From Nitrobacter winogradskyi (lineage in GTDB: Bacteria > Pseudomonadota > Alphaproteobacteria > Rhizobiales > Xanthobacteraceae), in NCBI RefSeq assembly GCF_006539545.1, contig NZ_BJNF01000029.1, positions 62,001 through 126,000 on the forward strand: a DNA stretch of 64,000 bases, read 5' to 3'. The notes beneath the pieces are model-generated. The model did not search any database, was not told where the DNA came from, and worked only from the letters and a program-made list of their open reading frames with translations. Each line of letters begins with the position of its first letter. Positions within the stretch are counted from its first letter, which is position 1. The position numbers were made by a program, and so were the translations under genes. Below, in pieces: positions 45,242-53,312 of this stretch.

Positions 45242-45964
45242 ATGAAGATAATCTCACAATTCTTTGGACTTGCCGCCGCCGTGATTTTCGTCTCGGCGGC
45301 TCTTAATGCGGCGCATGCGGGCGGCGATCCTCGACGCGGCGCTAAGATCTATGGTGCTTGCGCCGTCTGCCATTCGCTTGAACCCAATATGAATCTGACC
45401 GGGCCGAGCCTTGCCGGTCTGTGGGGCAAGAAGGCGGCTTCGGTACCGGACTTCCCTAGATATTCGAGCGCTCTCAAGGCGAAGGATTTTGTCTGGGACG
45501 AGAACACGCTTTATGCCTGGCTCGCGGATCCGAGCGCATTCGTTCGCGGCACCTACATGACGTTTCGTGGAATCCGTGACGACAAGGCGCGAGGCGATCT
45601 CATCGCGTTTCTAAAAATCGCTTTGGTGCCAGACGGGGCCAAGACGGTCGTTGCGCAGGGATTGGTTCCCGCCGAAGAAGCGCGCGGTCAGGCGCCCGAA
45701 CCGCTCAAAATTGCCGCACCCGATGAGCGGGTCACGGCGATACGGCACTGCAAGAACACCTTCTTCGTGACAACGGCGGACGGAAAGGAACGGCCTTTCT
45801 GGGAGATGAACCTGCGCCTCAAAGTGGATTCCAGCGCGACCGGTCCGCTGGGCGGCAAGCCCGTGCTCTTACCAGCGGGCATGCAAGGAGACCGCGCTTC
45901 GCTCGTCTTCTCCACGGCCGCCGAGATCGGAAATTTGATTAAGCAAACGTGCCCGGAGCAATAG
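45242..45964 (+). CDS. Cytochrome c with an unassigned C-terminal domain
   Basis: 240 residues; start at 45242 before a signal peptide (FFGLAAAVIFVSAALNAAHA). Class I cytochrome c: GAKIYGACAVCHSLEPN (CAVCH heme site), NLTGPSLAGLWGKKA, and likely axial Met in FVRGTYMTFRG. From ~residue 150 a separate ~85-residue domain follows: ITAxRHCKNTFFVTTADGK-like start (VTAIRHCKNTFFVTTADGK), EMNLRLKVDSSATGPLGGKP, VLLPAGMQGDRASLVFS. The next gene encodes this domain alone, so it is a true module; its function is unknown. Second gene of the operon. Confidence 0.8.
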   Translation: MKIISQFFGLAAAVIFVSAALNAAHAGGDPRRGAKIYGACAVCHSLEPNMNLTGPSLAGLWGKKAASVPDFPRYSSALKAKDFVWDENTLYAWLADPSAFVRGTYMTFRGIRDDKARGDLIAFLKIALVPDGAKTVVAQGLVPAEEARGQAPEPLKIAAPDERVTAIRHCKNTFFVTTADGKERPFWEMNLRLKVDSSATGPLGGKPVLLPAGMQGDRASLVFSTAAEIGNLIKQTCPEQ

Positions 45965-46019
45965 GTCAAAACAGAAGGCCGCGTTAATCGCCGCAAGCCC
46001 AACGAAAGGATAACTGCCA

Positions 46020-46433
46020 ATGTCTTTTGTGCGACGACGCAGTGTTCATCGCCGCTCGTTCCTGGTCACGACGGTGGGTCTGGTAGGGGCTCTATCGGTT
46101 GCTCGCCGGGCTCAAGCAAGCGAGTTGGCTGCAACACGTTCTCAGCCAGAAGCATCCTTGGGACAAAGAGGCGCCCCATCTTTGAATCTCAAAACGATTG
46201 GCCCGATGCACGAAGTGGTATCGATCCGATCATCGAACAACGGATATCGCCTGACGATGGCTTCCGGCGCAACGGTCTCGCTCTCGGAATTCAATCTGCA
46301 TTTCAAAACCGATTCAAGCGAACGCGGACCCGTTAAAGGCCGGCCGGTGTTGCTGCGGACCGGCATGCAAGGCGACAGAGCAACGATCATTTTTTCCGAT
46401 CCGTCTGAGATTGGTCCAGCGATTAGCATGTGA
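46020..46433 (+). CDS. Exported single-domain paralogue of the cytochrome's C-terminal domain
   Basis: 137 residues. Tat-like signal (VHRRSFLVTTVGLVGALS). The mature part aligns to the C-terminal domain of the gene before it: YRLTMASGATVSLSEFNLHF, KTDSSERGPVKGRPVLLRTG, MQGDRATIIFSDPSEIG. Conserved core: x-F/Y-x-LTxxxG ... NLxxKxDSSxxGPxxGxPVLLxxGMQGDRA. No known family is recognised. The mature protein lacks Cys and heme motifs, so a periplasmic binding or partner role to the cytochrome is possible (inference). Confidence 0.7.
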   Translation: MSFVRRRSVHRRSFLVTTVGLVGALSVARRAQASELAATRSQPEASLGQRGAPSLNLKTIGPMHEVVSIRSSNNGYRLTMASGATVSLSEFNLHFKTDSSERGPVKGRPVLLRTGMQGDRATIIFSDPSEIGPAISM

Positions 46434-46468
46434 CAAATGGAACGCACCTATTCAAGTGGAGAATGCAC

Positions 46469-46960
46469 ATGAACCGCAGGACGATGATGATCTCGACGGC
46501 TTTGGTCACGCTCACAGCGCTGAGTGACCGGGCATTCGCCGACAGCAAACCCACCGCCACTCTCTACCGGAATCCGAACTGCGATTGCTGCCTGGAGTAC
46601 GCCAAATATCTCCGCAGCAACGGCTTCGACGTGACGGTGGATGCGAAGCAAGATCTCGCTTTGATCAGAAAGCAGATGCACATTTCTGAAAAATACGAGG
46701 GCTGCCACGTGATGGTCATCGGCCATTATGCGGTCGAAGGACACGTTCCGGTCCACACGCTCAACAAGCTGCTTACCGAAAAACCGAACATCATCGGCAT
46801 CTCCTTGCCGGGCATGCCAACGGGCACGCCGGGCATGATGGGTCCGAAAGTGGGACCGTTCACGATTTATGAGATCGCAAGCGGATCTGTTCCGGAGAAG
46901 GTCTTTGCAGTCGAACAGGGGCCGGGCGGCATGATGCCGATGCGAGAGTTCAATCTATGA
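46469..46960 (+). CDS. DUF411 periplasmic copper-associated protein
   Basis: 163 residues; the start at 46469 has GGAG upstream and begins a signal peptide (MMISTALVTLTALSDRAFA). The DUF411 core is complete: LYRNPNCDCCLEYAKYL with the Cys pair, YEGCHVMVIGHYAVEGHVPV, and GISLPGMPTGTPGMMGPKVG. The Met-rich end (GPGGMMPMREFNL) supports copper binding. Members occur in copper-resistance clusters; the precise role is unsettled. The stop overlaps the next start in ATGA. Confidence 0.85.
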   Translation: MNRRTMMISTALVTLTALSDRAFADSKPTATLYRNPNCDCCLEYAKYLRSNGFDVTVDAKQDLALIRKQMHISEKYEGCHVMVIGHYAVEGHVPVHTLNKLLTEKPNIIGISLPGMPTGTPGMMGPKVGPFTIYEIASGSVPEKVFAVEQGPGGMMPMREFNL

Positions 46961-47530
46961 CGAGTGCCGAACCGGTCGTCGCAAGACCTAGTTCCGTTGT
47001 TGGCGAAACGATGCCGTGGACGCGTCGGTTGATCCTCGTCGTCCCTCTGATTGGGTTCCTGGGCCTCGCGCTCGCGCTTGCCTGGGGCATGTCGCGCAAT
47101 CCGACGGCGATCCCGTCTGCGCTGATCGGGAAGGCCGTGCCACAGTTCAGCCTGCCGCCGGTCAAGGGACGCACACTGGGGCTGTCGAGCGCCGACCTCA
47201 ACGGCCAAGTCTCGCTCATAAATGTTTTTGCCTCGTGGTGCGTCGCATGCCGCGAGGAACACCCGGTATTGATGCAAATGAAAGCCGATAACGTCGTGCC
47301 CATTCGCGGTCTCAGCTACAAGGACCTGCCTGATAACGCGGCGCGCTGGCTCAACACGATGGGCGATCCCTACACGCGCACGGGCGCCGATATGGATGGC
47401 CGCGTGGCGATCGATTGGGGGTGTCTACGGCGTGCCCGAGACCTTCGTGGTCACCAAGGACGGCCGCATTGCGTACAAGCAAATCTGCGCGGTGATGCCG
47501 AAAACTCTTGATGAAAAAATCTCCCGTTGA
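46957..47530 (+). pseudogene. CcmG/DsbE-like thiol-disulfide oxidoreductase, frameshifted
   Basis: One N-terminal membrane helix (LILVVPLIGFLGLALALAWG), then a thioredoxin fold with LPPVKGRTLGLSSADLNGQ and the active site FASWCVACREEHPVL (CVAC). KDLPDNAARWLNTMGDPYT is typical of CcmG, which reduces apocytochrome c for heme attachment. At a run of five G near 47417 the frame shifts; removing one G restores WGVYGVPETFVVTKDGRIAY and AVMPKTLDEKIS. A single base therefore decides whether it is functional; a sequencing error is possible. Confidence 0.82.
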
Positions 47531-48085
47531 TCCGAAAGCTGCAACGGCAATGACACGAACAAAAGAACAAAATTCCCGACGCATCCGCTGCCGGATCGCC
47601 ATAATCGCGGCGATTGCTGCGGTTTCGACGACGGCCGCTGCGAAGCCTCTGGAAGAGAAGATCATTCTGCGTGACAAGCCGAAGCCCGTTCAAGCGTTCC
47701 AGTTTGTGGACGGAGAAGGAAAGTCGCGCGGCCTTTCGGATTTCCACGGCAAATCCGTTCTCCTCAACATCTGGACGACCTGGTGCGTCCCGTGCCGCAA
47801 GGAGATGCCGGCGCTCGACCGTCTGCAGGCCGCCTTGGGCGGGCCCAATTTCCAGGTGGTGCCGCTGTCGATCGACCGCGGCGGAGCGAATGTGGTGCGC
47901 AACTTCTTCGATCGGGATCAAGACGCTTGAAATATATCGACGTTTCGGGAGTCCCGACGCGCAAGCTGAGCGTCGTCGGGCTTCCGACCACGCTCATTAT
48001 CGATCGCGAGGGTCGTGAAATCGGCCGGCTCATCGGACCCGCGGAGTGGGACGAGCCCGCAAATATAGAGTTCGTCGCCCGATGA
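47511..48085 (+). pseudogene. TlpA-like thioredoxin protein, frameshifted
   Basis: Signal or anchor region (AIIAAIAAVSTTAAAKPL), then FQFVDGEGKSRGLSDFHGKS and the active site WTTWCVPCRKEMPALDRL (CVPC). VVPLSIDRGGANVVRNFF follows; near 47925 the frame shifts, and the rest, VSGVPTRKLSVVGLPTTLII and DREGREIGRLIGPAEWD, is in another frame. The pattern is that of TlpA-type periplasmic reductases for cytochrome oxidase copper centres. One frameshift; check the reads. Confidence 0.8.
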
Positions 48086-48169
48086 GCGGGAAGCAGGCCA
48101 CCGCCGCCGAAGTGCCGCCGCTTAACGGGAGCCCTTCGAATTGATCACTTGCGTGAGGACAAAACTGAA

Positions 48170-49042
48170 ATGAGCCGCCTTGATCGGTTTGCGCGTGGCT
48201 TCGGCGCAGCGACGGTGTTGATCGCGCTGCTCTTTGGCATTGGGGCGGCACCAGCCGCCGCGGAGAAGTCGGCGCAAGGACGCGTTGTTGCGCTCGCCTA
48301 CGATTCCCACTCGGACGCTTTGCTGAAGGCGTATCCGCACGCACTCTACCGAAGCGACGATGGCGGAAAGAGCTGGCGGAAAATTGCGGTCCCCGCTGTG
48401 GAAGATGGCGAGATCGCCAGCTTAGCGGACTCTCCGGCGATCAAGGGGGTAATGTATATCGCCGGCCGAGGTCTCGGCGTGCTCTTGACGGATGACAGAG
48501 GCAAGACCTGGGTCGAACGCAACGACGGACTTCCAAACCGCGCCGTCATTTCGATTGCCGCACATACCACACAGCCAGAAACGGTCTACGCTGTCGTACA
48601 GGACAGCGGCGTCTATCGTAGCCAGGACGGCGGCAAAAGCTGGCGCTTAATGGATCGCAGCTCCCAAGGCGGGATACACCAGCTGATCCACTCCAATATG
48701 GCCGGAAGCATGCAGACCGGCTGGCTGTTTGCCGCGACGCCAAAGGGCGTTCGGCGAGTCATGGATTGCTTCTGCTTGTGGCAGGACGCCGGAGCACTCG
48801 GCAGCCCTGCGCGCAGTGTCGCTTTTGACCCGCGACAGCCGGCGCACATTTTTGTCGCCACCGAGAAGGGACTCTTTCGCAGCGCTGACGGCGGCGAAAA
48901 TTGGACTCAGATGAAGTCTCCAAACTCCAAGATTTCTGCGCTCGCGTTTGCTCCGTCCGGGATTCTTTACGCCATAACCGAAGACGGCGCCCTGTTCCAG
49001 AGCGCGGATCAAGGCGACGCCTGGAACCAGGTGAATGCATAA
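48170..49042 (+). CDS. Exported BNR/sortilin-type beta-propeller protein
   Basis: 290 residues from the ATG at 48170 (GAGG upstream; an earlier TTG is unlikely). A signal peptide (VLIALLFGIGAAPAAAE) is followed by repeated Asp-box/BNR motifs: LYRSDDGGKSWRK, LLTDDRGKTWVER, VYRSQDGGKSWRL, LFRSADGGENWTQ, LFQSADQGDAWNQ. Five S/T-x-D-x-G-x-x-W boxes imply a beta-propeller. Such proteins resemble plant photosystem II assembly factor HCF136 and sortilin; its place among cytochrome and copper genes suggests a periplasmic assembly factor (inference). Overlaps the next gene by 8 bases. Confidence 0.78.
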   Translation: MSRLDRFARGFGAATVLIALLFGIGAAPAAAEKSAQGRVVALAYDSHSDALLKAYPHALYRSDDGGKSWRKIAVPAVEDGEIASLADSPAIKGVMYIAGRGLGVLLTDDRGKTWVERNDGLPNRAVISIAAHTTQPETVYAVVQDSGVYRSQDGGKSWRLMDRSSQGGIHQLIHSNMAGSMQTGWLFAATPKGVRRVMDCFCLWQDAGALGSPARSVAFDPRQPAHIFVATEKGLFRSADGGENWTQMKSPNSKISALAFAPSGILYAITEDGALFQSADQGDAWNQVNA

Positions 49043-49484
49043 GCTCATGATTGGCGCGATGATCGCTGCGGCAGGTCACATTGCAATAGCCCGGGCGGCA
49101 GACGATTTGCCGCCGCTCGATCCTCACGTCGTCAACTTCGGCCGCGAGGTTTACCAGCAGTATTGCGCCTCGTGTCATGGCGCCAAAGCAGAGGGGACAC
49201 CGAACTGGCAAAAGCGTGACGAGCGTGGAGAACTCCCCGCCCCTCCGCACAATGAGGAAGGGCACACGTGGCGGCACTCAGATGCAATGCTCTACGACAT
49301 GATCAGCAAAGGTCTGCGCGATCCGTTCAACAAGACCACACGGTTGACCATGCCTGCCTTCGCCGACGTGCTCTCGCCCGAGCAAATCCGTGCCGTCATC
49401 ACGTATCTGAAGACGCTTTGGACTCCGGAACAACGCCAATTTCAAGCAGAGGAAAGCCGTAGCCAATCACCGATGAAGCCGTAG
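49035..49484 (+). CDS. Periplasmic c-type cytochrome
   Basis: 149 residues. Signal peptide (LMIGAMIAAAGHIAIARA), then one heme site YQQYCASCHGAKAEG (CASCH) and a likely axial Met in TRLTMPAFADVLS. TWRHSDAMLYDMISKGLRDP and QIRAVITYLKTLW are usual in small diheme-oxidase-related cytochromes. It should be a soluble electron carrier. Starts within the end of the BNR gene, so translation is probably coupled. Confidence 0.85.
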   Translation: MHKLMIGAMIAAAGHIAIARAADDLPPLDPHVVNFGREVYQQYCASCHGAKAEGTPNWQKRDERGELPAPPHNEEGHTWRHSDAMLYDMISKGLRDPFNKTTRLTMPAFADVLSPEQIRAVITYLKTLWTPEQRQFQAEESRSQSPMKP

Positions 49485-49553
49485 CTGGGTGGTGGTCGGT
49501 TTCGGTCACAGGGGAATGGAAGATCAAATCATGAAGTGCGCGAAAGCATCCCG

Positions 49554-49736
49554 ATGAAACTCCGGTTCAAGCCGCTCATAGCTGTAATGCTCGCGCTTAC
49601 GGGAGCGAGCGCCGTTGCGGCGGGGCTTGCGTTGTTCGTATCGGAGCCGGCGCTGGTCGTCACCACATCGGGCGACATCGGCGGGCCGTTTACGCTGGTT
49701 TCGACCAGAGCGCGCGAAGTCGTAGGGAGATGTTAA
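49554..49736 (+). pseudogene. SCO1/SenC copper chaperone, N-terminal fragment
   Basis: A membrane anchor (LIAVMLALTGASAVAAGLAL) is followed by GDIGGPFTLVSTRAREV, the beginning of the SCO1 thioredoxin-like domain. The frame then ends; the CxxxC copper site and the remaining ~150 residues are absent, replaced directly by the PCuAC gene. A deletion has removed the enzyme body. SCO1 and PCuAC normally act together to load the CuA centre of cytochrome oxidase. Confidence 0.65.
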
Positions 49737-50245
49737 TGAGGCTCGCAGGTCATTGGATTGCAGCCGTCTTGATCGCGTTCGTTGTGAGTGGTCATGCGCA
49801 AGCGCAAACGTCTGCCCCGAGCACGATTCGTGTGGAGAATGCCTGGGCGCGGGCCACGCCTGCGCGGGCGAAAACGGGCGCAGCCTATGTGACCGTGATC
49901 AACGATGGCAGCTCCGCGGATAGCTTGTTGAGCGCAACGACGCCATTGGCGCAAAAAGTCCAATTTCATAGGGAAACCGAAGATAACGGCATCTCGCGCA
50001 TGCGCGAACTGCGCACCGTGGAAATCGATCGCGGAGCAAAAGTTATCTTCAAGCCGGGAGACATGCACATGATGATGGTCGGACTGAAACAACCGCTGAA
50101 GGAAGGCGAGACGTTTCCGCTTACTCTGACCTTCGAAAAAGCCGGCAAGATCGACGTGACGGTTTCCGTGGCGAAGGTCGGCGCCATGCAATCCGGCGAT
50201 ATGAAATCAATGATGCACGGAGCGGGCGGCCCAACGAAGAAATAA
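49736..50245 (+). CDS. PCuAC-type periplasmic copper chaperone
   Basis: 169 residues; start at 49736, 6 nt after AGGGAG. Signal peptide (WIAAVLIAFVVSGHAQAQ), then the domain VENAWARATPARAKTGAAYV, a copper site with His in VQFHRE, Met in SRMRELR and HM in KPGDMHMMMVGLKQPLKEG, which fits H(M)x10Mx21HxM. It binds Cu(I)/Cu(II) in the periplasm and delivers it to oxidase CuA, usually with SCO1 (broken here). A Met/Gly tail (MQSGDMKSMMHG) may add binding. Intact. Confidence 0.9.
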   Translation: MRLAGHWIAAVLIAFVVSGHAQAQTSAPSTIRVENAWARATPARAKTGAAYVTVINDGSSADSLLSATTPLAQKVQFHRETEDNGISRMRELRTVEIDRGAKVIFKPGDMHMMMVGLKQPLKEGETFPLTLTFEKAGKIDVTVSVAKVGAMQSGDMKSMMHGAGGPTKK

Positions 50246-50276
50246 CCTTATCGAAACCGACCTGCGAAAGACCGGA

Positions 50277-51150
50277 ATGAGCCCAACGCGCCGCAAGAAT
50301 CTCAAGATCATAGTCCCGTGCATTGCCGTCATCGGCATCATGCTCGGCCTCGTTGCTTATTCGCCGACGCTCTACCGGCTGTTCTGCGCGGCCACAGGCT
50401 ATGGAGGCACAACGCAACGGACGGCCTCCGGCTCGGATGCGGGATCGCAGCGGATGATCACGGTGCGGTTCGACGCAAATGTCGCTCCGGGCTTGCCGTG
50501 GCGCTTTGAGCCGGAGCAGAATGAGGTGAAGGTCCGGCTGGGAGAAACAAACTCGTGTTTTTCTCGGCCGAGAACTTCGGCGATCAAGCGATCGTCGGTC
50601 ACGCGACCTTCAACGTGACGCCGGGAACTGCTGGCATCTTTTCAACAAGATCCGGTGTTTCTGCTTCGACGAGGAGCGGCTGGACGCGCGCCAAAAGGTC
50701 GATATGCCGGTCGTGTTCTTTGTCGATCCGGCTCTGGCGACCGACCGAGACACGCGGGACATCAATACGAATACGCTTTCTTACACGTTCTTCCGCTCAA
50801 CGAACCCCGGCAACGCGAAAGACTTGTCCCGGTTCGTCGCAAGCGCCGAACCCAATCCGGTGCGGGGGCAGCAGCTCTTCAGTGAAACATGCGCCGCCTG
50901 CCATGGGCTCGACAAGAATAAGGCAGGCCCGAACCTCGCTGGCGTCTTTGAACGGAAGGCGGGATCGGCTGCCCGATACAAGTACTCTTCGGCATTGGCG
51001 CAATCGGGCATCCACTGGTCCGCTGACAATCTCGATCGGTGGCTTACCAATCCGCGCAAATTCATTGCTGGGGTAAGAATGCCGGCCCGCGTTCCGAACG
51101 CTTCGGCTCGGCGGGACATCATCGCCTTTCTGAAGCAGGAAAGCCTGGCG
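50277..51150 (+). pseudogene. Cox11/CtaG joined to a cytochrome c domain, frameshifted
   Basis: Cox11 part: membrane helix (IIVPCIAVIGIMLGLVAYSP), YRLFCAATGYGGTTQR with the copper Cys, then VRFDANVAPGLPWRFEPEQ; a frameshift near 50550; [20 protein letters not shown]; another shift near 50640; [20 protein letters not shown] and FFVDPALA. The last frame runs on without a stop into a cytochrome c ([33 protein letters not shown]), so it was a Cox11-cytochrome c fusion. Cox11 inserts CuB into cytochrome oxidase. Two frameshifts disable it as read. Confidence 0.8.
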
Positions 51151-51256
51151 CGAACGCGGCCGTGGTCGGCATTCTCGGCGCCGCCCTCTACAACCCGGTC
51201 TGGACGAGTGCAGTCCTCACGCCACGCGATTTTGCCCTGGCGCTTGCCGGAGTTCT
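51146..51256 (+). pseudogene. chrA chromate transporter fragment
   Basis: In the +2 frame: [20 protein letters not shown] then [16 protein letters not shown], which matches the last-helices region of ChrA (GVNAAVVGLLxAALYxPVWT). Only ~37 residues remain, fused to the end of the cytochrome domain: an illegitimate junction that removed the cytochrome stop and the rest of chrA. Confidence 0.75.
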
Positions 51257-51464
51257 CCATCCCGTCGGCAATCCGATACGAGCTATTCGAGCCACCAGAA
51301 AATCGATGGATGCGCAGAGTCGAAAACGGTGCGAACGCCGACGCAACGCCTCAACTGCTGGCAAAAGACTGGCGTGGCTCCGTCAGAGCTCGCTACCATT
51401 TCGGTGTCGCGCGCTAAAGCTCCGACTCCCGGTCTGCTTTTGGAGGAAAGGCTTTACCGAGGTC

Positions 51465-51559
51465 GTTCTTACGAACGCCTCAAGCCGGCATCTCAGGCGC
51501 GTGATGGTTCAAACGGGAGCAGGTGGGGGCCCGGTCGGCGCCTCTGACGTCGTAAGAAC
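51465..51559. repeat. Inverted repeat, possible transposon-end scar
   Basis: GTTCTTACGA (51465-51474) and its exact complement TCGTAAGAAC (51550-51559), 75 nt apart. The right side reads from a GGGG run to TAAG, reminiscent of Tn3-family ends, and a resolvase scrap lies 1.4 kb further on. No gene is seen in 51257-51579. Assignment tentative. Confidence 0.35.
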
Positions 51560-51579
51560 TAAATTGCCTTTGCCGCGAG

Positions 51580-51963
51580 CTGGAGCGTCCGGTAGAGCAA
51601 GCTGCGACGACAAGCGCGCCTCGCCATGGCAAAGGCAATGCGCGTGGTGAACAACCCCGCTTTCCTCTGCTCGTTACAACGGTGTAGTTCTGGCACGGAG
51701 TAATACCTTGCGCTGTATCCTTCAGTAGATCGTCGGCAAGCGCCAGTAAGTGAGCAATTCGGGGGTCGCTCAGGCGGTAGTGGACGAAGCGCCCGAGTTG
51801 CTCGCCCGTAGCGAGGCCACACTCGCTCAGACAGCGCAGATGGTTTGAAGCGTTAGGCTGAGTAAGCCCGGTCGCCGCGACGATCTCTCCGACGGCCAGT
51901 GTTCTCCGCGTGGAGCGTTCAGGATTGAGAGGATGATATCTTTCTCGGTAAGGAAAGATGGTC
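51580..51963 (-). pseudogene. ArsR-family metal-responsive regulator, frameshifted
   Basis: Clear part: LAVGEIVAATGLTQPNASNH then LRCLSECGLATGEQLGRFVH and YRLSDPRIAHLLALADDLL, a winged helix-turn-helix of the ArsR/CmtR type, with a C-terminal Cys in ITPCQNYT. The first helices are in another frame (KDIILSILNAPRG), so a frameshift lies near 51920. Divergent from the HMA-CDF gene, which it probably controlled. An inverted repeat (ATCTTTC, 8 nt, GAAAGAT; 51938-51959) overlaps its start and could be the operator. Confidence 0.7.
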
Positions 51964-52813
51964 ATGAATGTAACGGCTTCGACGGACAAGCCTCAAGGAC
52001 AGCGCGATATCGCGTCACCGGCATGGACTGCGCCTCGTGTGCCGCCGAGATTGAGAAAGCGGTTCGGTCGGTCGGCGTGGATGGCGTGGATAATGTGAAG
52101 GTCTCGACGGCCACCCAGATCATGACCCTGCATACCGTCACGGCGCGGTTGCGGGAGGTTGAACGGGCTGTGAACGGGATCGGCTACAAGCTCGAGCGGC
52201 TGGACCGACCAGAGGCGGAGACCGGAGACGATGACGACGATTTGCCAAAAGACTTGTCCCACATCACCTCGGCCTACAAGCGGGCGCTCTGGATCGTTGT
52301 GCTACTCAACGTAGGTTATGGCGTGGTGGAGATGGTCGGGGGCTTTATCTCGGGGTCGCAGGCCTTGAAAGCCGATGCGCTCGACTTCGCTGGCGACGGT
52401 CTGATTACCTTACTCGGCCTGCTGGCGGTCGGCTGGAGTCTGCTCTGGCGCGCCCGGTCGGCGCTTATTCAGGGCCTGTTCCTCGGTGCGCTCGGGCTGG
52501 GCGTCGTCGTCCCGACGGCCTACCGGGTGCTTGTTCTGAAACAGCCCGAGGCAGAGTTGATGGGCCTGTTCGGCGTGATCGCATTGGTGTTCAACGTGGC
52601 GGCGGCGCTCGTGCTGATCCCGCATCGGAGGGGGATGCGAACGTGCGCGCTGTCTGGCTGTTCTCGCGCAACGACGCTATTGGCAACGCTGCGGTCGTGG
52701 CTGCGGCCGGTCTGGTCGCATTGACCGGCACCGCATGGCCTGATCTGGTCGTGGCGTTCGTGATCGCCGTTGATTGTTCTGGATGCGAGGGCCGATTTGC
52801 GGGAGGCTGCGTG
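51963..52813 (+). pseudogene. CDF metal exporter with N-terminal HMA domain, frameshifted
   Basis: Starts MNVTASTDKPQGQ in one frame and shifts near 52000 into an HMA domain (YRVTGMDCASCAAEIEKAV, CxxC). Then the CDF membrane domain: YGVVEMVGGFISGSQALKAD and ALDFAGDGLITLLGLLA. A shift near 52640 leads to VRAVWLFSRNDAIGNAAVV, and a last shift to ARADLREAA. Three breaks disable it. The membrane part resembles the intact CzcD-like protein at 57682 (SRNDAIGN motif). Substrate probably Zn/Cd/Co. Confidence 0.8.
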
Positions 52814-52972
52814 AACGGTCGCCGCATCGGTATAGTCTCCGCTATGGTGGCGTTCGCTCTCGATCACGGCACGAAGGCGCTCGCCCTGAACGCCTCGCGC
52901 TCGCCAGGGCGTTGAAGTCCTGCCGGTTTCTGAATTCGTTCTCGTACCCAATCAGGGGGGCAACAACGCCGC

Positions 52973-53053
52973 TAGGCCTTGGCTCGTCTTGAAGCCGCCG
53001 AACCGCATCGCGAGATCGCCCGCACGTTCAATATTGCTCGCAGCACGATAGCG
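52973..53053 (+). pseudogene. Tn3-family resolvase, C-terminal scrap
   Basis: ALARLEAAEPHREIARTFNI then ARSTIARLANG: the C-terminal helix-turn-helix of serine resolvases (typical REIARTFNVSxSTISRL). Only ~27 residues survive and the catalytic domain is absent. It marks a lost transposon next to the czc genes. Confidence 0.6.
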
Positions 53054-53063
53054 AGACTCGCCA

Positions 53064-53312
53064 ATGGCCGCTGAATTGCTTTATCGGATCGATGCTGATC
53101 GCAACATGGCAACCTTCTATAAGCTCGATGTAGAGCCTACGTTGTTTGGTGAATGGGCTTTCGTCGGAGAGAGAGGTCGCATTGGCCGTGCTGACACGTT
53201 CGCAGCACACTATGATACTGTCGCCGCCGGTCAGGTTGCGCGTTCCAAGCAAATCCAACTCAAAGAGCATCGGGGCTACTCTGCTGCGTGGCGCAGTGTC
53301 GTCTCATCTTGA
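53064..53312 (+). CDS. WGR-domain protein, short
   Basis: 82 residues. LYRIDADRNMATFYKLDVEP, TLFGEWAFVGERGRIGRADT and QIQLKEHRGY match the WGR domain (NMxRFY ... LFGxWxLxRxWGRIG ... KxRRGY), though the central WGR reads ERGRIG, with Trp lost. Stand-alone WGR proteins are frequent on rhizobial plasmids; function unknown. The last codons overlap the czcA end on the other strand, so the original C-terminus may be altered. Confidence 0.6.
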   Translation: MAAELLYRIDADRNMATFYKLDVEPTLFGEWAFVGERGRIGRADTFAAHYDTVAAGQVARSKQIQLKEHRGYSAAWRSVVSS

